A stretch of 64,000 nucleotides of DNA from Leifsonia sp. 1010. GTDB lineage: Bacteria > Actinomycetota > Actinomycetes > Actinomycetales > Microbacteriaceae. Position numbers and translations under genes: made by a program. Where the stretch lies: assembly GCF_031455295.1 (NCBI RefSeq), contig NZ_JAVDSL010000001.1, positions 1,302,001-1,366,000 on the forward strand, read 5' to 3'. Positions 42,654 through 50,853 of this stretch are shown one piece after another; position 1 is the first letter of the stretch, and each line of letters begins with the position of its first letter. The notes under the pieces are model-generated. The model did not search any database, was not told where the DNA came from, and saw only the letters and a program-made list of their open reading frames with translations.

Positions 42654-42735
42654 GGCGAGTTACCCAAGCGGCCAAAGGGATCTGACTGTAAATCAGCTGT
42701 CTACGACTTCGGGGGTTCGAATCCCTCACTCGCCA
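42654..42735 (+). tRNA. tRNA-Tyr (GTA)
   Basis: An 82-nt class II tRNA. Acceptor stem GGCGAGT pairs with ACTCGCC (7 bp) with discriminator A; the anticodon loop CTGTAAA carries GTA between CTGA/TCAG; a variable arm and T-arm GGGGGTTCGAATCCC region follow. The 3' CCA is not encoded. A -10-like TATTCT lies at 42600-42605. A terminator follows at 42760. Confidence 0.95.
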
Positions 42736-42759
42736 CCGCGTTCGGAACGTTTCGCGACA

Positions 42760-42790
42760 AGCCCTCGGCCACCGGCCGGGGGCTTTCGTC
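42760..42790 (+). terminator. Intrinsic terminator after tRNA-Tyr
   Basis: AGCCCTCGGCC pairs with GGCCGGGGGCT (one U-G pair) around ACC, followed by TTTCGTC. It ends the tRNA-Tyr transcript. Confidence 0.8.
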
Positions 42791-42970
42791 ATGAGCGGGG
42801 GCGGGCGCATCGTCGGAGAAAACGGCCCAAATCTCCGGCCGGCCGCGGTGGGGATGGCGATCGGAAGGGTTTCAGCCGTGATCGCCGACGGGGGCGGGCG
42901 TATCTCCGACGGGAGAGGGCGCACCGGGCGCACCGGGGCGCACCGCGCACAGGTCTGACAGGCTGGAGGC

Positions 42971-43783
42971 ATGACCTCCAACGCCGAGCTGCTCGAGATC
43001 GCCGCCACCGTCGCCCGCCGCGCCGCCGCCTTCGCGCTGCAGCGCCGCCAGGACGGCGTCGAGATCGCCGCCTCCAAGTCGTCGCTCAGCGACATCGTCA
43101 CGCGCGCCGACCGCGAGACGGAGCAGCTGATCCGCGACGCGCTCTCGGCCGCACGCCCGCGCGACGGGTTCCTCGGCGAGGAGTCCGGCGGCGGCAGCAG
43201 CCAGAGCGGTCTGACCTGGGTGGTCGACCCGATCGATGGGACGGTCAACTACTTCTACGGCATCCCGGCGTGGGCCGTCAGCATCGCCGTCGTCGAGGGG
43301 GATCCGGAGCCCGCGACCTGGAAGACGCTCGCCGGTGCCGTGGTGAACCCGGTCTCCGGCGAGGTCTTCACCGCCTACACCGGGGGAGGGGCGCGGCTGA
43401 ACGGGGAGCCCATCCACGTCACCGAAGGGGTGGAGCTGCCGCTCGCCCTCATCGGCACCGGCTTCGGCTACGACGCCGAGGTGCGGCGCCGGCAGGCGGG
43501 ATTCGTCGCCGAGCTGATCGGCGACGTGCGCGACATCCGCCGCATCGGCGCCGCGTCCCTCGACCTGTGCTCCGTCGCCGCCGGCCGGCTCGACGGGTAC
43601 TACGAGCGCGGACTGAACCCGTGGGATCACGCCGCCGGCGCCCTGATCGCTCAGGAGGCCGGAGCGCGCGTCGCTGGAATCGACGGAGGCCCGGCCGACC
43701 GCCGCCTCACGGTGGCGGCCGCGCCGGACCTCTTCGAGCAGCTGCACCCCCGCGTCGAGCGCTTCTACGCCGACTGGGAGTGA
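42971..43783 (+). CDS. Inositol-monophosphatase family phosphatase
   Basis: Metal-dependent sugar or inositol phosphatase of 270 residues. Signature parts are GFLGEESGG (about residue 65), WVVDPIDGTVNYFYGIPAWA (motif with two metal Asp) and GLNPWDHAAGALIAQEAGAR near the C-terminus. Family members hydrolyse myo-inositol-1-phosphate, histidinol-phosphate or PAP; the sequence alone does not separate them. ATG 42971. It stands alone and converges with the GH13 gene. Confidence 0.9.
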   Translation: MTSNAELLEIAATVARRAAAFALQRRQDGVEIAASKSSLSDIVTRADRETEQLIRDALSAARPRDGFLGEESGGGSSQSGLTWVVDPIDGTVNYFYGIPAWAVSIAVVEGDPEPATWKTLAGAVVNPVSGEVFTAYTGGGARLNGEPIHVTEGVELPLALIGTGFGYDAEVRRRQAGFVAELIGDVRDIRRIGAASLDLCSVAAGRLDGYYERGLNPWDHAAGALIAQEAGARVAGIDGGPADRRLTVAAAPDLFEQLHPRVERFYADWE

Positions 43784-43796
43784 CGCGCGGGAGGGC

Positions 43797-45545
43797 TCAG
43801 ACGATCCAGGCGGTCGTGTCGCGGGGGAGCATCCGCCCGTCGAGCGCCCCGCTCGCCAGGACGACCTCGCCCTCGGGCAGCTCCACCGGCTCGTCCCCGA
43901 AGTTGACCACCACGGTGACCTCACCGGAGCGGAAGGCGAGCGTGTCGCCGCCCAGGTCGATCCATTCGGGGGAGCCGAACGCCAGGTCGTAGCGACGCCG
44001 GGCCTCCAGGGCGTCCTGGTACATCGTCAGCGTCGAACCCGGAACGCCCGCCTGCGACGACCGCGTATACGCCGCCCAGGTCGCCGGCTGGGGCAGCCAG
44101 CTCGCGGCCGTCGGCCCGAAACCGTACGACGCCTCGGTGCCCTCCCACGGGATGGGGACGCGGCAGCCGTCACGGCCGTACCGCTCGCCGTTCGTGCGGA
44201 ACCACGTCGGGTCCTGGCGCGCGTCGTCCGGCAGATCGATCGCCTCGGGCAGCCCGAGCTCCTCGCCTTGATAGAGGTAGGCGGAACCGGGCAGGGCCAG
44301 CATCAGCGCGGTCGCCGCGCGCGCCCGGTGCAGGGCGAAGACCGGGTCGGGGAGGCCGGTGGTCTTCGGACCGATGCCGTGCCCCTGCAGGTTCTCGCCG
44401 TGCAGCGCAAGGCGCGTGGCGTGGCGGACGACGTCGTGGTTGGACAGCACCCAGGTGCTCGGGGCGCCCACGCTGCTGAACGCGGCGATCGAGCGGTCGA
44501 TCACGCTGCGGAGGGCGGACGCGTTCCACGGGGTCTCCAGGTACGCGAAGTTGAAGGTCTGCTGCATCTCGTCCGGCCGGACCCAGCGGGCGAGCTTGTC
44601 GAGGGGCTCCACCCAGGCCTCGCCGCACAGCACTCGGTCGCCGGTGTACTCGTCGAGGACCTTGTGCCAGTCGCGGTAGATCGCGTGCACGCCGTCCTGC
44701 GCGAAGTAGGGAGGCGTCGGCGGCTCGCCGCCGGCATGCGCCGCGATCTCCGGCTCCAGCGGGATGCCGCCGGTCTCGAGCGTCGGCGTCGTCCCGCCCA
44801 TGCTGCCCATGTGCGCGGGCGGGGTGTAGTCGGGGAGGCCGGCCTCCTTGATCATGCCGTGGGCCACATCCACCCGGAAGCCGTCGACGCCGCGGTCGAG
44901 CCAGAAGCGCAGGACGTTGCGGAACTGCTCCCAGACCCAGGGGTTCTCCCAGTCGAAGTCCGGCTGCGACTTGTCGAACAGGTGGAGGTACCACTGACCG
45001 GGACGGCCGTCGGCCTCGGTGATGCGCGTCCACGCAGCGCCGCCGAAGATCGACTCCCAGTTGTTCGGCGGCAGTTCGCCGTTCTCGCCCTTCCCGTCGC
45101 GGAAGATGTAGCGCGCCCGCTCGGGGCTTCCCGGGCCGGCAGCGAGCGCCTCCTGGAACCAGCGGTGATCGCTCGACGAGTGGTTCGGGACGATGTCGAT
45201 GATCACGCGCAGACCGAGGTCGTGCGCGGTCGCGAGCATCGCGTCGAAGTCGGCGAGGGTGCCGAAGCGGACGTCGACGTCGCAGTAGTCGGAGACGTCG
45301 TACCCGGCGTCGCGCTGCGGAGAGCTCTGGAACGGAGACAGCCAGACGGCATCCACACCCAGCTCGCGCAGAGCGGGGAGGCGGTGCGTGATGCCGGGCA
45401 GGTCGCCCATCCCGTCGCCGTCCGAGTCGGCGAAGGAGCGCGGATAGACCTGGTAGATGACGGCGGAGCGCCACCATTCGCGGCCGGGGGCCGACGGCGT
45501 GAGCTCGGTGTGGGGGAGGGGGGTCGGAGCGGCGATGGTGGTCAC
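43797..45545 (-). CDS. GH13 alpha-glucosidase (maltose/oligosaccharide type)
   Basis: Cytoplasmic GH13 enzyme of 582 residues without signal peptide. Catalytic residues are Asp226 in GFRVDVAHG, Glu309 in LCGEAWVEP and Asp371 in LSNHDVVRH; WWRSAVIYQVYPRSFADSDG at the start is close to that of the other GH13 in this window. It hydrolyses alpha-glucosidic bonds of small oligosaccharides. It begins with GTG at 45545, 25 bp after the LacI gene on the same strand, so it is likely co-transcribed with and controlled by that regulator. Confidence 0.94.
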   Translation of the reverse strand: MTTIAAPTPLPHTELTPSAPGREWWRSAVIYQVYPRSFADSDGDGMGDLPGITHRLPALRELGVDAVWLSPFQSSPQRDAGYDVSDYCDVDVRFGTLADFDAMLATAHDLGLRVIIDIVPNHSSSDHRWFQEALAAGPGSPERARYIFRDGKGENGELPPNNWESIFGGAAWTRITEADGRPGQWYLHLFDKSQPDFDWENPWVWEQFRNVLRFWLDRGVDGFRVDVAHGMIKEAGLPDYTPPAHMGSMGGTTPTLETGGIPLEPEIAAHAGGEPPTPPYFAQDGVHAIYRDWHKVLDEYTGDRVLCGEAWVEPLDKLARWVRPDEMQQTFNFAYLETPWNASALRSVIDRSIAAFSSVGAPSTWVLSNHDVVRHATRLALHGENLQGHGIGPKTTGLPDPVFALHRARAATALMLALPGSAYLYQGEELGLPEAIDLPDDARQDPTWFRTNGERYGRDGCRVPIPWEGTEASYGFGPTAASWLPQPATWAAYTRSSQAGVPGSTLTMYQDALEARRRYDLAFGSPEWIDLGGDTLAFRSGEVTVVVNFGDEPVELPEGEVVLASGALDGRMLPRDTTAWIV

Positions 45546-45570
45546 CTCGTGTTCGTGTCGGTTGTGATGG

Positions 45571-46599
45571 TCAGGGGTGGACGGCGGTGCTGGACCGCAC
45601 GATCAGATCCGCCGGAGCGGTGTGGCTGAGGGGTTCGGGACGCGCTCGGGCAGGAGCGGCGCGCGCGGCCTGGAGGGCGTCCAGCAGCAGAGCAGCGGCC
45701 CGCTCGCCCTGCCGGTCGGGATGCTGCGCGACCGTGCTGAGCCCGAAGAAGTCGGCGAGCGGGTGGTCGTCGATGCCGATGATGGAGACGTCGCGAGGGA
45801 CGGAGAGTCCGAGATCGCGGGCGGCGAGGATGGCGCCGATGGCCATCTCGTCCGAGGCGGCGAAGATCGCCGTCGGGCGCTCGTGCGGCGAACCGAGCAG
45901 CTGTTTCGCGGCGTCGTACCCGCCGGGGAGGGTGAAGTCGGAGGCGCGGTGCAGCTGCTCGTCGACGGGGAGGCCCGCATCCCGCAGCGCCTGCTCGTAC
46001 CCGAGCCGCCGGCTGGTCGGGATGTGGAAGTCGAGGTCGAACTCCTGCGAGCCGCCGATGTGGGCGATGCGGCGGTGGCCCAGCGATATCAGGTGGTCCG
46101 TCGCCAGGCGCGCGACGGCCAGATCGTCGATCGTCAGCGTGCTGACGCCGGGCAGCGGCCCGCCCACGCCGACGACGGGCTTGCCGAGCGCCAGGAGGCG
46201 GCCGACCTCCTGCTCCGCGAGCTCGAGCGAGACGGTGAACACCGCATCCACCCGGTTGCGCAGGAGGTGGTGGTCGAAGACGCGACGGCGCTCGCCGCCG
46301 TCCCCGCTGAGGTTGTAGAGCGTGAGGTCGTAGCCCTGCCCGAGCAGGACGCGCTCGGCGCCCTCGATGACGGACGTGAAGAACCAGCGGTTGAGGTGCG
46401 GCACGACGGCCCCGATGTTGCGCGTGCGACCGGAGGCGAGGCTGGACGCGTCAGAGGAGACGACATACCCGAGCTCCGACGCCGCCTGGACGACTCGCGC
46501 TCGTGTTCGGTCGGAGACCGGGCCGTTGCCGCTCAGAGCGCGGGAGACAGTGGCGGTGGAGACGCCGGCGAGACGCGCGACATCGTCGATCCCGGGCAT
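45571..46599 (-). CDS. LacI family transcriptional regulator
   Basis: Sugar-responsive repressor of 342 residues. The HTH and hinge are at residues 1-60 (IDDVARLAGVSTATVSRALS, GNGPVSDRTRARVVQAASEL), followed by a periplasmic-binding-like domain (SDEMAIGAILAARDLGLSVP, IIGIDDHPLADFFGLSTVAQ). ATG 46599 has GGAGGT 5 nt upstream; the longer frame upstream runs through operators and is rejected. Two cre-like operators lie upstream, so it should autoregulate and control the following alpha-glucosidase. Confidence 0.93.
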   Translation of the reverse strand: MPGIDDVARLAGVSTATVSRALSGNGPVSDRTRARVVQAASELGYVVSSDASSLASGRTRNIGAVVPHLNRWFFTSVIEGAERVLLGQGYDLTLYNLSGDGGERRRVFDHHLLRNRVDAVFTVSLELAEQEVGRLLALGKPVVGVGGPLPGVSTLTIDDLAVARLATDHLISLGHRRIAHIGGSQEFDLDFHIPTSRRLGYEQALRDAGLPVDEQLHRASDFTLPGGYDAAKQLLGSPHERPTAIFAASDEMAIGAILAARDLGLSVPRDVSIIGIDDHPLADFFGLSTVAQHPDRQGERAAALLLDALQAARAAPARARPEPLSHTAPADLIVRSSTAVHP

Positions 46600-46634
46600 C
46601 CCACCTCCTGCGTCTCGCGTCGTGTCTGATGCGG

Positions 46635-46648
46635 TGGAAGCGTTTGCG
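46635..46648. promoter_or_regulatory. LacI-type operator 1
   Basis: TGGAAGCGTTTGCG, differing from operator 2 only in the last base, lies 36 bp upstream of the LacI start and downstream of the predicted transcription start. Confidence 0.7.
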
Positions 46649-46684
46649 TCCGCCGGTGCCGGGCGGCTGGCCGCGCACAGCGGC

Positions 46685-46714
46685 AGTATAGCGAGTGGGG
46701 TGGAAGCGTTTGCA
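46685..46714 (-). promoter_or_regulatory. lacI promoter with operator 2
   Basis: On the minus strand TATACT (46685-46690) is a strong -10. The operator TGGAAGCGTTTGCA (46701-46714 on the plus strand) fits the LacI/CcpA cre consensus TGNAANCGNTNNCA at every fixed position and covers the -35 region. Binding would block RNA polymerase. Confidence 0.7.
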
Positions 46715-46732
46715 CTCTGTGACGCGATGCGG

Positions 46733-47590
46733 TCAGGCCCAGTGGCCGGGGCGGTCGAGCGTCGGCGGCAGAACGGTGCTGGCGTCGCCGGTCGCGGCGT
46801 TGACCTGCACCTGGGTGAGATAGATCGCCTCGCGCAGGTCGGCACCATGGAGGCGGGCATCCCGGAGGTCGGCTCCGATCAGCTCGGCACGGGAGAGGTC
46901 GGCGCCGCGGAGGTCGGCGGCGATGAGAAGTGCGCCGCGGAGTTCGGCTCCGCGGAGGTCCGCTCCCCGGAGGTCGGCGCCCAAGAGGTCTGCACCCGGC
47001 TGGATGCGTGAGCGCGCCGTCTTCTTCCGGCCGGAGCCGAGGGGTCCGGTGCCGACCGGACCGGCCTCGCGGGTGAGCCGGGCGGCCTCGCGGAGGAGCT
47101 CGGCGGCCGGCCCCCGCAACTCCTCGATGTCCGTATCGACGATGACCGAGCTCGGCGCGTCCGTCAGCGTCCGCACGTCGGCGCGTGCACGCCGGAGGGC
47201 CGGATGGATGCGGGCTGCCGCGGACAGGGCGAGTGCCTCCTCGAGGTACCAGAGGAGCTCGTGCAGCTGGCGCATGAGCGGGAAGACGGCGAACATCTCA
47301 CGACGGCGGTCGGCGTCGTCGCGCCATCCCCTCCCGTCGAAGGTGTGCTGCGTCACCTGCTGACCGGCTCCGAAGCAGTCGAAGACCGTGCAGCCGCGGA
47401 AGCCGCTCTCGCGGAGCCTCGGATGGATGGTGCAGAGGTCGTCGTGGTCGAGGTTGACGCAGGGGTCGCCGGCAGGCTTGTCGAACGCGAAGTCGGCGGA
47501 GCGTGCGAAGGCGAGGGCGACGCAGCAGAGCCCGACGCACCGGGAGCAGTCGGCTTTCAGCTCGCGGCGGGGGTCTTCAGCGGTGCGCAC
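46733..47590 (-). CDS. Cys-cluster (YkgJ-like) plus pentapeptide-repeat protein
   Basis: A 285-residue two-part protein. The N-terminal 80 residues have eight cysteines ([43 protein letters not shown]), resembling UPF0153/YkgJ metal-chelating domains. After a helical middle, residues about 195-255 are pentapeptide repeats ([20 protein letters not shown] and further A(D/N)LxG units) that form a right-handed quadrilateral beta-helix. The role is unknown. GTG start at 47590. It lies upstream of lacI and may be independently transcribed. Confidence 0.85.
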   Translation of the reverse strand: MRTAEDPRRELKADCSRCVGLCCVALAFARSADFAFDKPAGDPCVNLDHDDLCTIHPRLRESGFRGCTVFDCFGAGQQVTQHTFDGRGWRDDADRRREMFAVFPLMRQLHELLWYLEEALALSAAARIHPALRRARADVRTLTDAPSSVIVDTDIEELRGPAAELLREAARLTREAGPVGTGPLGSGRKKTARSRIQPGADLLGADLRGADLRGAELRGALLIAADLRGADLSRAELIGADLRDARLHGADLREAIYLTQVQVNAATGDASTVLPPTLDRPGHWA

Positions 47591-47700
47591 CCGTCCACAG
47601 TACGGGTCCGCCGCAACCTTTCCACACCCTCAGGGAGAGCCGGAATAGCCCCGGGCCGACCGCGTTAGCGTGGAAGAACGACACAACGAAGGAGAACAGC

Positions 47701-48657
47701 ATGACTGCACCGCGCCGCACGATCGGTTCGTCCGACCTCGAGGTCTACCCGCTCTCTCTGGGGGGCAACGTCTTCGGCTGGACGGCCGACCGGGAAACAT
47801 CGTTCGACGTGCTCGACGGGTACACCGCGGCGGGCGGCAACTTCGTCGACACCGCCGACGGCTACTCGGCGTGGGTGCCCGGTAACACCGGCGGCGACTC
47901 GGAGCGCATCCTCGGCGAGTGGTTCGAGGCGCGCGGCAACCGCGATCAGGTGGTGCTCGCGACCAAGGTGAGCCAGCACCCCGACTTCAAGGGACTCGCT
48001 GCCGACAACATCCGCCGGGCGGCCGACGCCTCGCTGGAGCGGCTGAAGTCCGACTACATCGACCTCTACTACGCCCACTTCGACGACGAGACGGTGCCGC
48101 TGGAGGAGACGGTCGCGGCGCTCTCCGGCCTCGTCGATGCGGGCAAGGTCCGCTACATCGGCATCTCGAACTACTCGCCGGAGCGCATCGACGAGTGGTT
48201 CCGGATCACCGAGCGCGAGGGGCTCCACCGCGCCGTCGCCCTTCAGCCGCACTACAACCTGGTCGAGCGCGGGTACGAGACCACGTACCGCCCGATCGCC
48301 GAGCGCGAGGGCCTCGGTGTGATGCCGTACTTCGCCCTCGCCGCCGGCTTCCTCACGGGCAAGTACCGCGACGGCGTCACGGTCGACAGCGCTCGCGCGG
48401 GCGGTGCCGCGAAGTACCTCGACGACACCGGCCGCGCCGTCCTCTCGGCCCTCGACGAGGTGGCCGCCGCCCACGACGCGTCCGTCGCGTCGGTCGCCCT
48501 CGCCTGGCTGGCCGCGCAGCCGACCATCACCGCTCCGATCGCCAGCGCCCGCACCACAGAGCAGCTCCCGGACCTCCTCGCGTCCGTCGACCTCGAGCTC
48601 ACGGGCGACGAGCTGGAGGCGCTCGCCGGGGCCTCGGAGGCGGCAAAGGCCGCCTGA
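47701..48657 (+). CDS. Aldo/keto reductase
   Basis: NADPH-dependent oxidoreductase, 318 residues, AKR TIM barrel. The catalytic tetrad region is visible: Asp and Tyr in NFVDTADGYSAWVPGNTGGD, Lys in VVLATKVSQHPDF, His in IDLYYAHFDDETVPLEETVA; GISNYSPERIDEW and the C-terminal IASARTTEQLPDLLASVDLE (NADP site) complete it. GGAG lies 8 nt before ATG 47701. It is a single gene, divergent from the pentapeptide protein. Substrate is unknown. Confidence 0.92.
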   Translation: MTAPRRTIGSSDLEVYPLSLGGNVFGWTADRETSFDVLDGYTAAGGNFVDTADGYSAWVPGNTGGDSERILGEWFEARGNRDQVVLATKVSQHPDFKGLAADNIRRAADASLERLKSDYIDLYYAHFDDETVPLEETVAALSGLVDAGKVRYIGISNYSPERIDEWFRITEREGLHRAVALQPHYNLVERGYETTYRPIAEREGLGVMPYFALAAGFLTGKYRDGVTVDSARAGGAAKYLDDTGRAVLSALDEVAAAHDASVASVALAWLAAQPTITAPIASARTTEQLPDLLASVDLELTGDELEALAGASEAAKAA

Positions 48658-48775
48658 GCCTCACAGGGGGCGGGGCCGTCGCTGCCGGGCGTCCGCATTG
48701 GTACGGAGCACCCTGTCGTGGGTGGTATCCTCGAACGGTTGCCGAAAACGACGTGCCTCCAGCCGTCACGGCTCC

Positions 48776-48847
<72 letters not shown>

Positions 48848-48892
48848 CCGTCTCCCGTCCTGCGACTGGCTCGCTCGACGTGGGGATGCCAC

Positions 48893-48966
48893 GGCGGGGT
48901 AGCTCAGGTGGTTAGAGCACACGGCTCATAATCGTGGTGTCGCGGGTTCGAGTCCCGCCCTCGCTA
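48893..48966 (+). tRNA. tRNA-Met (CAT), elongator type
   Basis: A 74-nt tRNA with anticodon loop CTCATAA (CAT), acceptor GGCGGGG against CCTCGCT (two G-U pairs) and discriminator A. The paired first base and lack of the CCC-type anticodon stem (GGG/CCC) argue against initiator tRNA. A lysidine-modified tRNA-Ile is a less likely alternative. It follows tRNA-Thr by 45 bp, probably on the same transcript. Confidence 0.9.
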
Positions 48967-48982
48967 CAGGTCTTGAAACACG

Positions 48983-49013
48983 GAAACGGCGGCTGATCAT
49001 CAGCCGCCGTTTC
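48983..49013 (+). terminator. 31-bp palindrome/terminator, family B copy 1
   Basis: GAAACGGCGGCTGA-TCA-TCAGCCGCCGTTTC is a perfect 14-bp-arm hairpin 17 bp after tRNA-Met, with A-rich left and T-rich right flanks as in a bidirectional terminator. An almost identical copy is at 60094-60124. Confidence 0.85.
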
Positions 49014-49202
49014 GTCGTTCCTGTGGTTACTTGCCCACATCCGGCCCACGATTCAATCGCTTCGCGTGGTCGGTCGGACTCACCCACGACGTCGTCCGCA
49101 CGAACGCGGGGGTGCTGCGGACATGGGTCGGGGCCGCCTCCGAACCCGATCGGAGACGGCCCCTGGGTGGGGAAGCGTCGGCTCACCCCCTGACGGTGAG
49201 CG

Positions 49203-50717
49203 TCAGCTCGCCCGGCGCTGTCGGCGGGAGATCGCGATCGCGATCACGCCGAGCAGCACGAGTACCAGCGAGACGGACAGGGCCGCACCGAGGCGGGTGT
49301 CGGAGCCTGTGCTGGCGAGCTCGGAGCCGGTTTCGGCCGCGGCGCGGCCGTCGTTCGCCGGCTGGATGGGAGAAACGGCGGTTCCGGCCGGCCGTGCGGG
49401 AGCGCCCGGGGCGCCGGGCTCAGCGGGCTGCGCCGGATCCACCGGGTCGGTCGGGTCGGTCGGGTCAGTGGGACCGGTCGGGTCCGTCGGGTCGGTGGGA
49501 TCGGTCGGATCCGCCGGACCGGTGGGAGCATCGGGGTCGACCACCTGGACGACGACCGAGTCCTGGGCCATGTTGCCCGCCTTGTCCACGACGGTCACGC
49601 TCACCAGCTGGTCGCCGGTCTTCACCGTGTCGATCGCGGAGCCCTGCGGCAGCGTCGAGTCGACCCTGTCCACACCGGAGAGGTCGTCGTCGGCGGTGAA
49701 GCCGAACCGGGCGTACTCGCCCAGGTCGAGCAGACGCTTGCCGTCAGGGCCGGGGCGCCCGATCGGGTCCAGCACAGCCGTGGGGGACTGGTGGTCGGCG
49801 TGGATCACCAGGGTCTGCCGCGCGCTCTCGTTGCCGGCCATGTCGTCGGCCCAGACGGTGACGGAGTTCTCGCCGTCGCGCAGCAGGTAGCTGAGCGTAT
49901 TGCCCTCCACCCGCAGGGTGCGCTGCGAGTCCTTCGCGTAGATCGCGTCGACGCCGCTCTTGTCGTCGGTCGCGTTCACCGTGAGCCACCAGCGGTTGGT
50001 CCAGCCGTTCACGGGCTGCGTCCAGTCGGTGGTGACGTCCGGCGCACTGACGTCGTCGTTCGTGACCGTGAACGGGATGAGCGTCTCCGTCTTCAGGCCG
50101 GCACCGTTGATCGCGGTGCCGAGCCACTCGTAGTCGCCCGCCGCGAGGGTCACCTGCTGGCCGAGGCCGTAGGAGTCGCCGGTCGCGGTGTCGACCAGGG
50201 AGCAGCTGTCGATGCCGGACTCCGGGTCTTCGCACCAGTAGTCCACGAACATCGCACGGTCCGCGGCGTAGACCGCGTAGGGGACCGGCGAAAGGTTCCG
50301 GACGATCGGCGCCGTGGTGTCCGCGGGCGGCTCCGGGTCGGTCGGCTCGGGGTCCGTCGGTTCCGGGTCCGTGGGGGCCGGGTCGATGGGCGGCTCGGGG
50401 TCGGTGGGCTCGGGGTCGGTCGGCTCCGGGTCTGTGGGGGCCGGCTCGACGGGCGGCTCGGGCTCCGCCGGCGTCTCCGGAGCGGCCGCCGAGGGTGCCG
50501 CGGCGGGCTCGGTCGCGCTCTGCTCCGGCGCCGTCGAGTCGGCCGCGGAGAGGGGTGCGGTGGAGGCGGATGCGGCGGCATCGGCGGCATCGGAGGCGTA
50601 CGCGGGAGTGCCCAGCGTCGGAAGCAGCAGGGTGGCCGCGGTGATCGCGGTGCCCGCCAGGGCCAGGGTGGCGCGTCGGCGCGGCGGGTGCTTCGCTGAC
50701 GCGTGCTTCGCAGTCAT
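49203..50717 (-). CDS. LAxTG-anchored surface protein with Pro/Glu/Asp repeats
   Basis: Secreted, wall-anchored protein of 504 residues. A signal peptide covers residues 1-41 (basic MTAKHASAKHPPRRR then LALAGTAITAATLLLPTL). A low-complexity stalk with repeated PTDPEPTDPEP units (about 80-130) precedes Ig-like repeats with Cys pairs and GENSVTVWADDMAGNESARQ elements, then a DPTDPTDPTG stalk. The C-terminus has LASTG, a hydrophobic helix and basic RRQRRAS tail, the sortase E-type signal. ATG 50717 has GAAGGA 8 nt upstream. Likely an adhesin or scaffold; ligand unknown. Confidence 0.88.
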   Translation of the reverse strand: MTAKHASAKHPPRRRATLALAGTAITAATLLLPTLGTPAYASDAADAAASASTAPLSAADSTAPEQSATEPAAAPSAAAPETPAEPEPPVEPAPTDPEPTDPEPTDPEPPIDPAPTDPEPTDPEPTDPEPPADTTAPIVRNLSPVPYAVYAADRAMFVDYWCEDPESGIDSCSLVDTATGDSYGLGQQVTLAAGDYEWLGTAINGAGLKTETLIPFTVTNDDVSAPDVTTDWTQPVNGWTNRWWLTVNATDDKSGVDAIYAKDSQRTLRVEGNTLSYLLRDGENSVTVWADDMAGNESARQTLVIHADHQSPTAVLDPIGRPGPDGKRLLDLGEYARFGFTADDDLSGVDRVDSTLPQGSAIDTVKTGDQLVSVTVVDKAGNMAQDSVVVQVVDPDAPTGPADPTDPTDPTDPTGPTDPTDPTDPVDPAQPAEPGAPGAPARPAGTAVSPIQPANDGRAAAETGSELASTGSDTRLGAALSVSLVLVLLGVIAIAISRRQRRAS

Positions 50718-50814
50718 TGTCGTGTTCCTTCGAGGTCGGTGTTGGGATGACGACAACGACGCTACGGAGGCGGAGAACCCGCTGGGCCAGCCGCAGCAGG
50801 CCGCTAACGATTCG

Positions 50815-50844
50815 TTTACGGACGGGTCCGGCGCGGCCTATATG
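50815..50844 (+). promoter_or_regulatory. Promoter giving leaderless BTAD-regulator mRNA
   Basis: TTTACG (50815-50820) and TATATG (50839-50844) are 18 bp apart. Transcription would start at or next to the ATG at 50854. A TAACGA plus CGTTTACG context just upstream may also serve the divergent surface-protein gene. Confidence 0.5.
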
Positions 50845-50853
50845 CTGACATCC

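Noticed and set aside
48926-49186. Minus-strand frame ending RAGLEPATPRL
   Set aside because: This is the antisense of a tRNA gene and its flank, a familiar false translation.
49440-50470. Repetitive Asp-Pro/Glu-Pro codon tracts as a possible CRISPR array
   Set aside because: The repeats are short, in-frame codon repeats within the surface protein and have no unique spacers of constant length.
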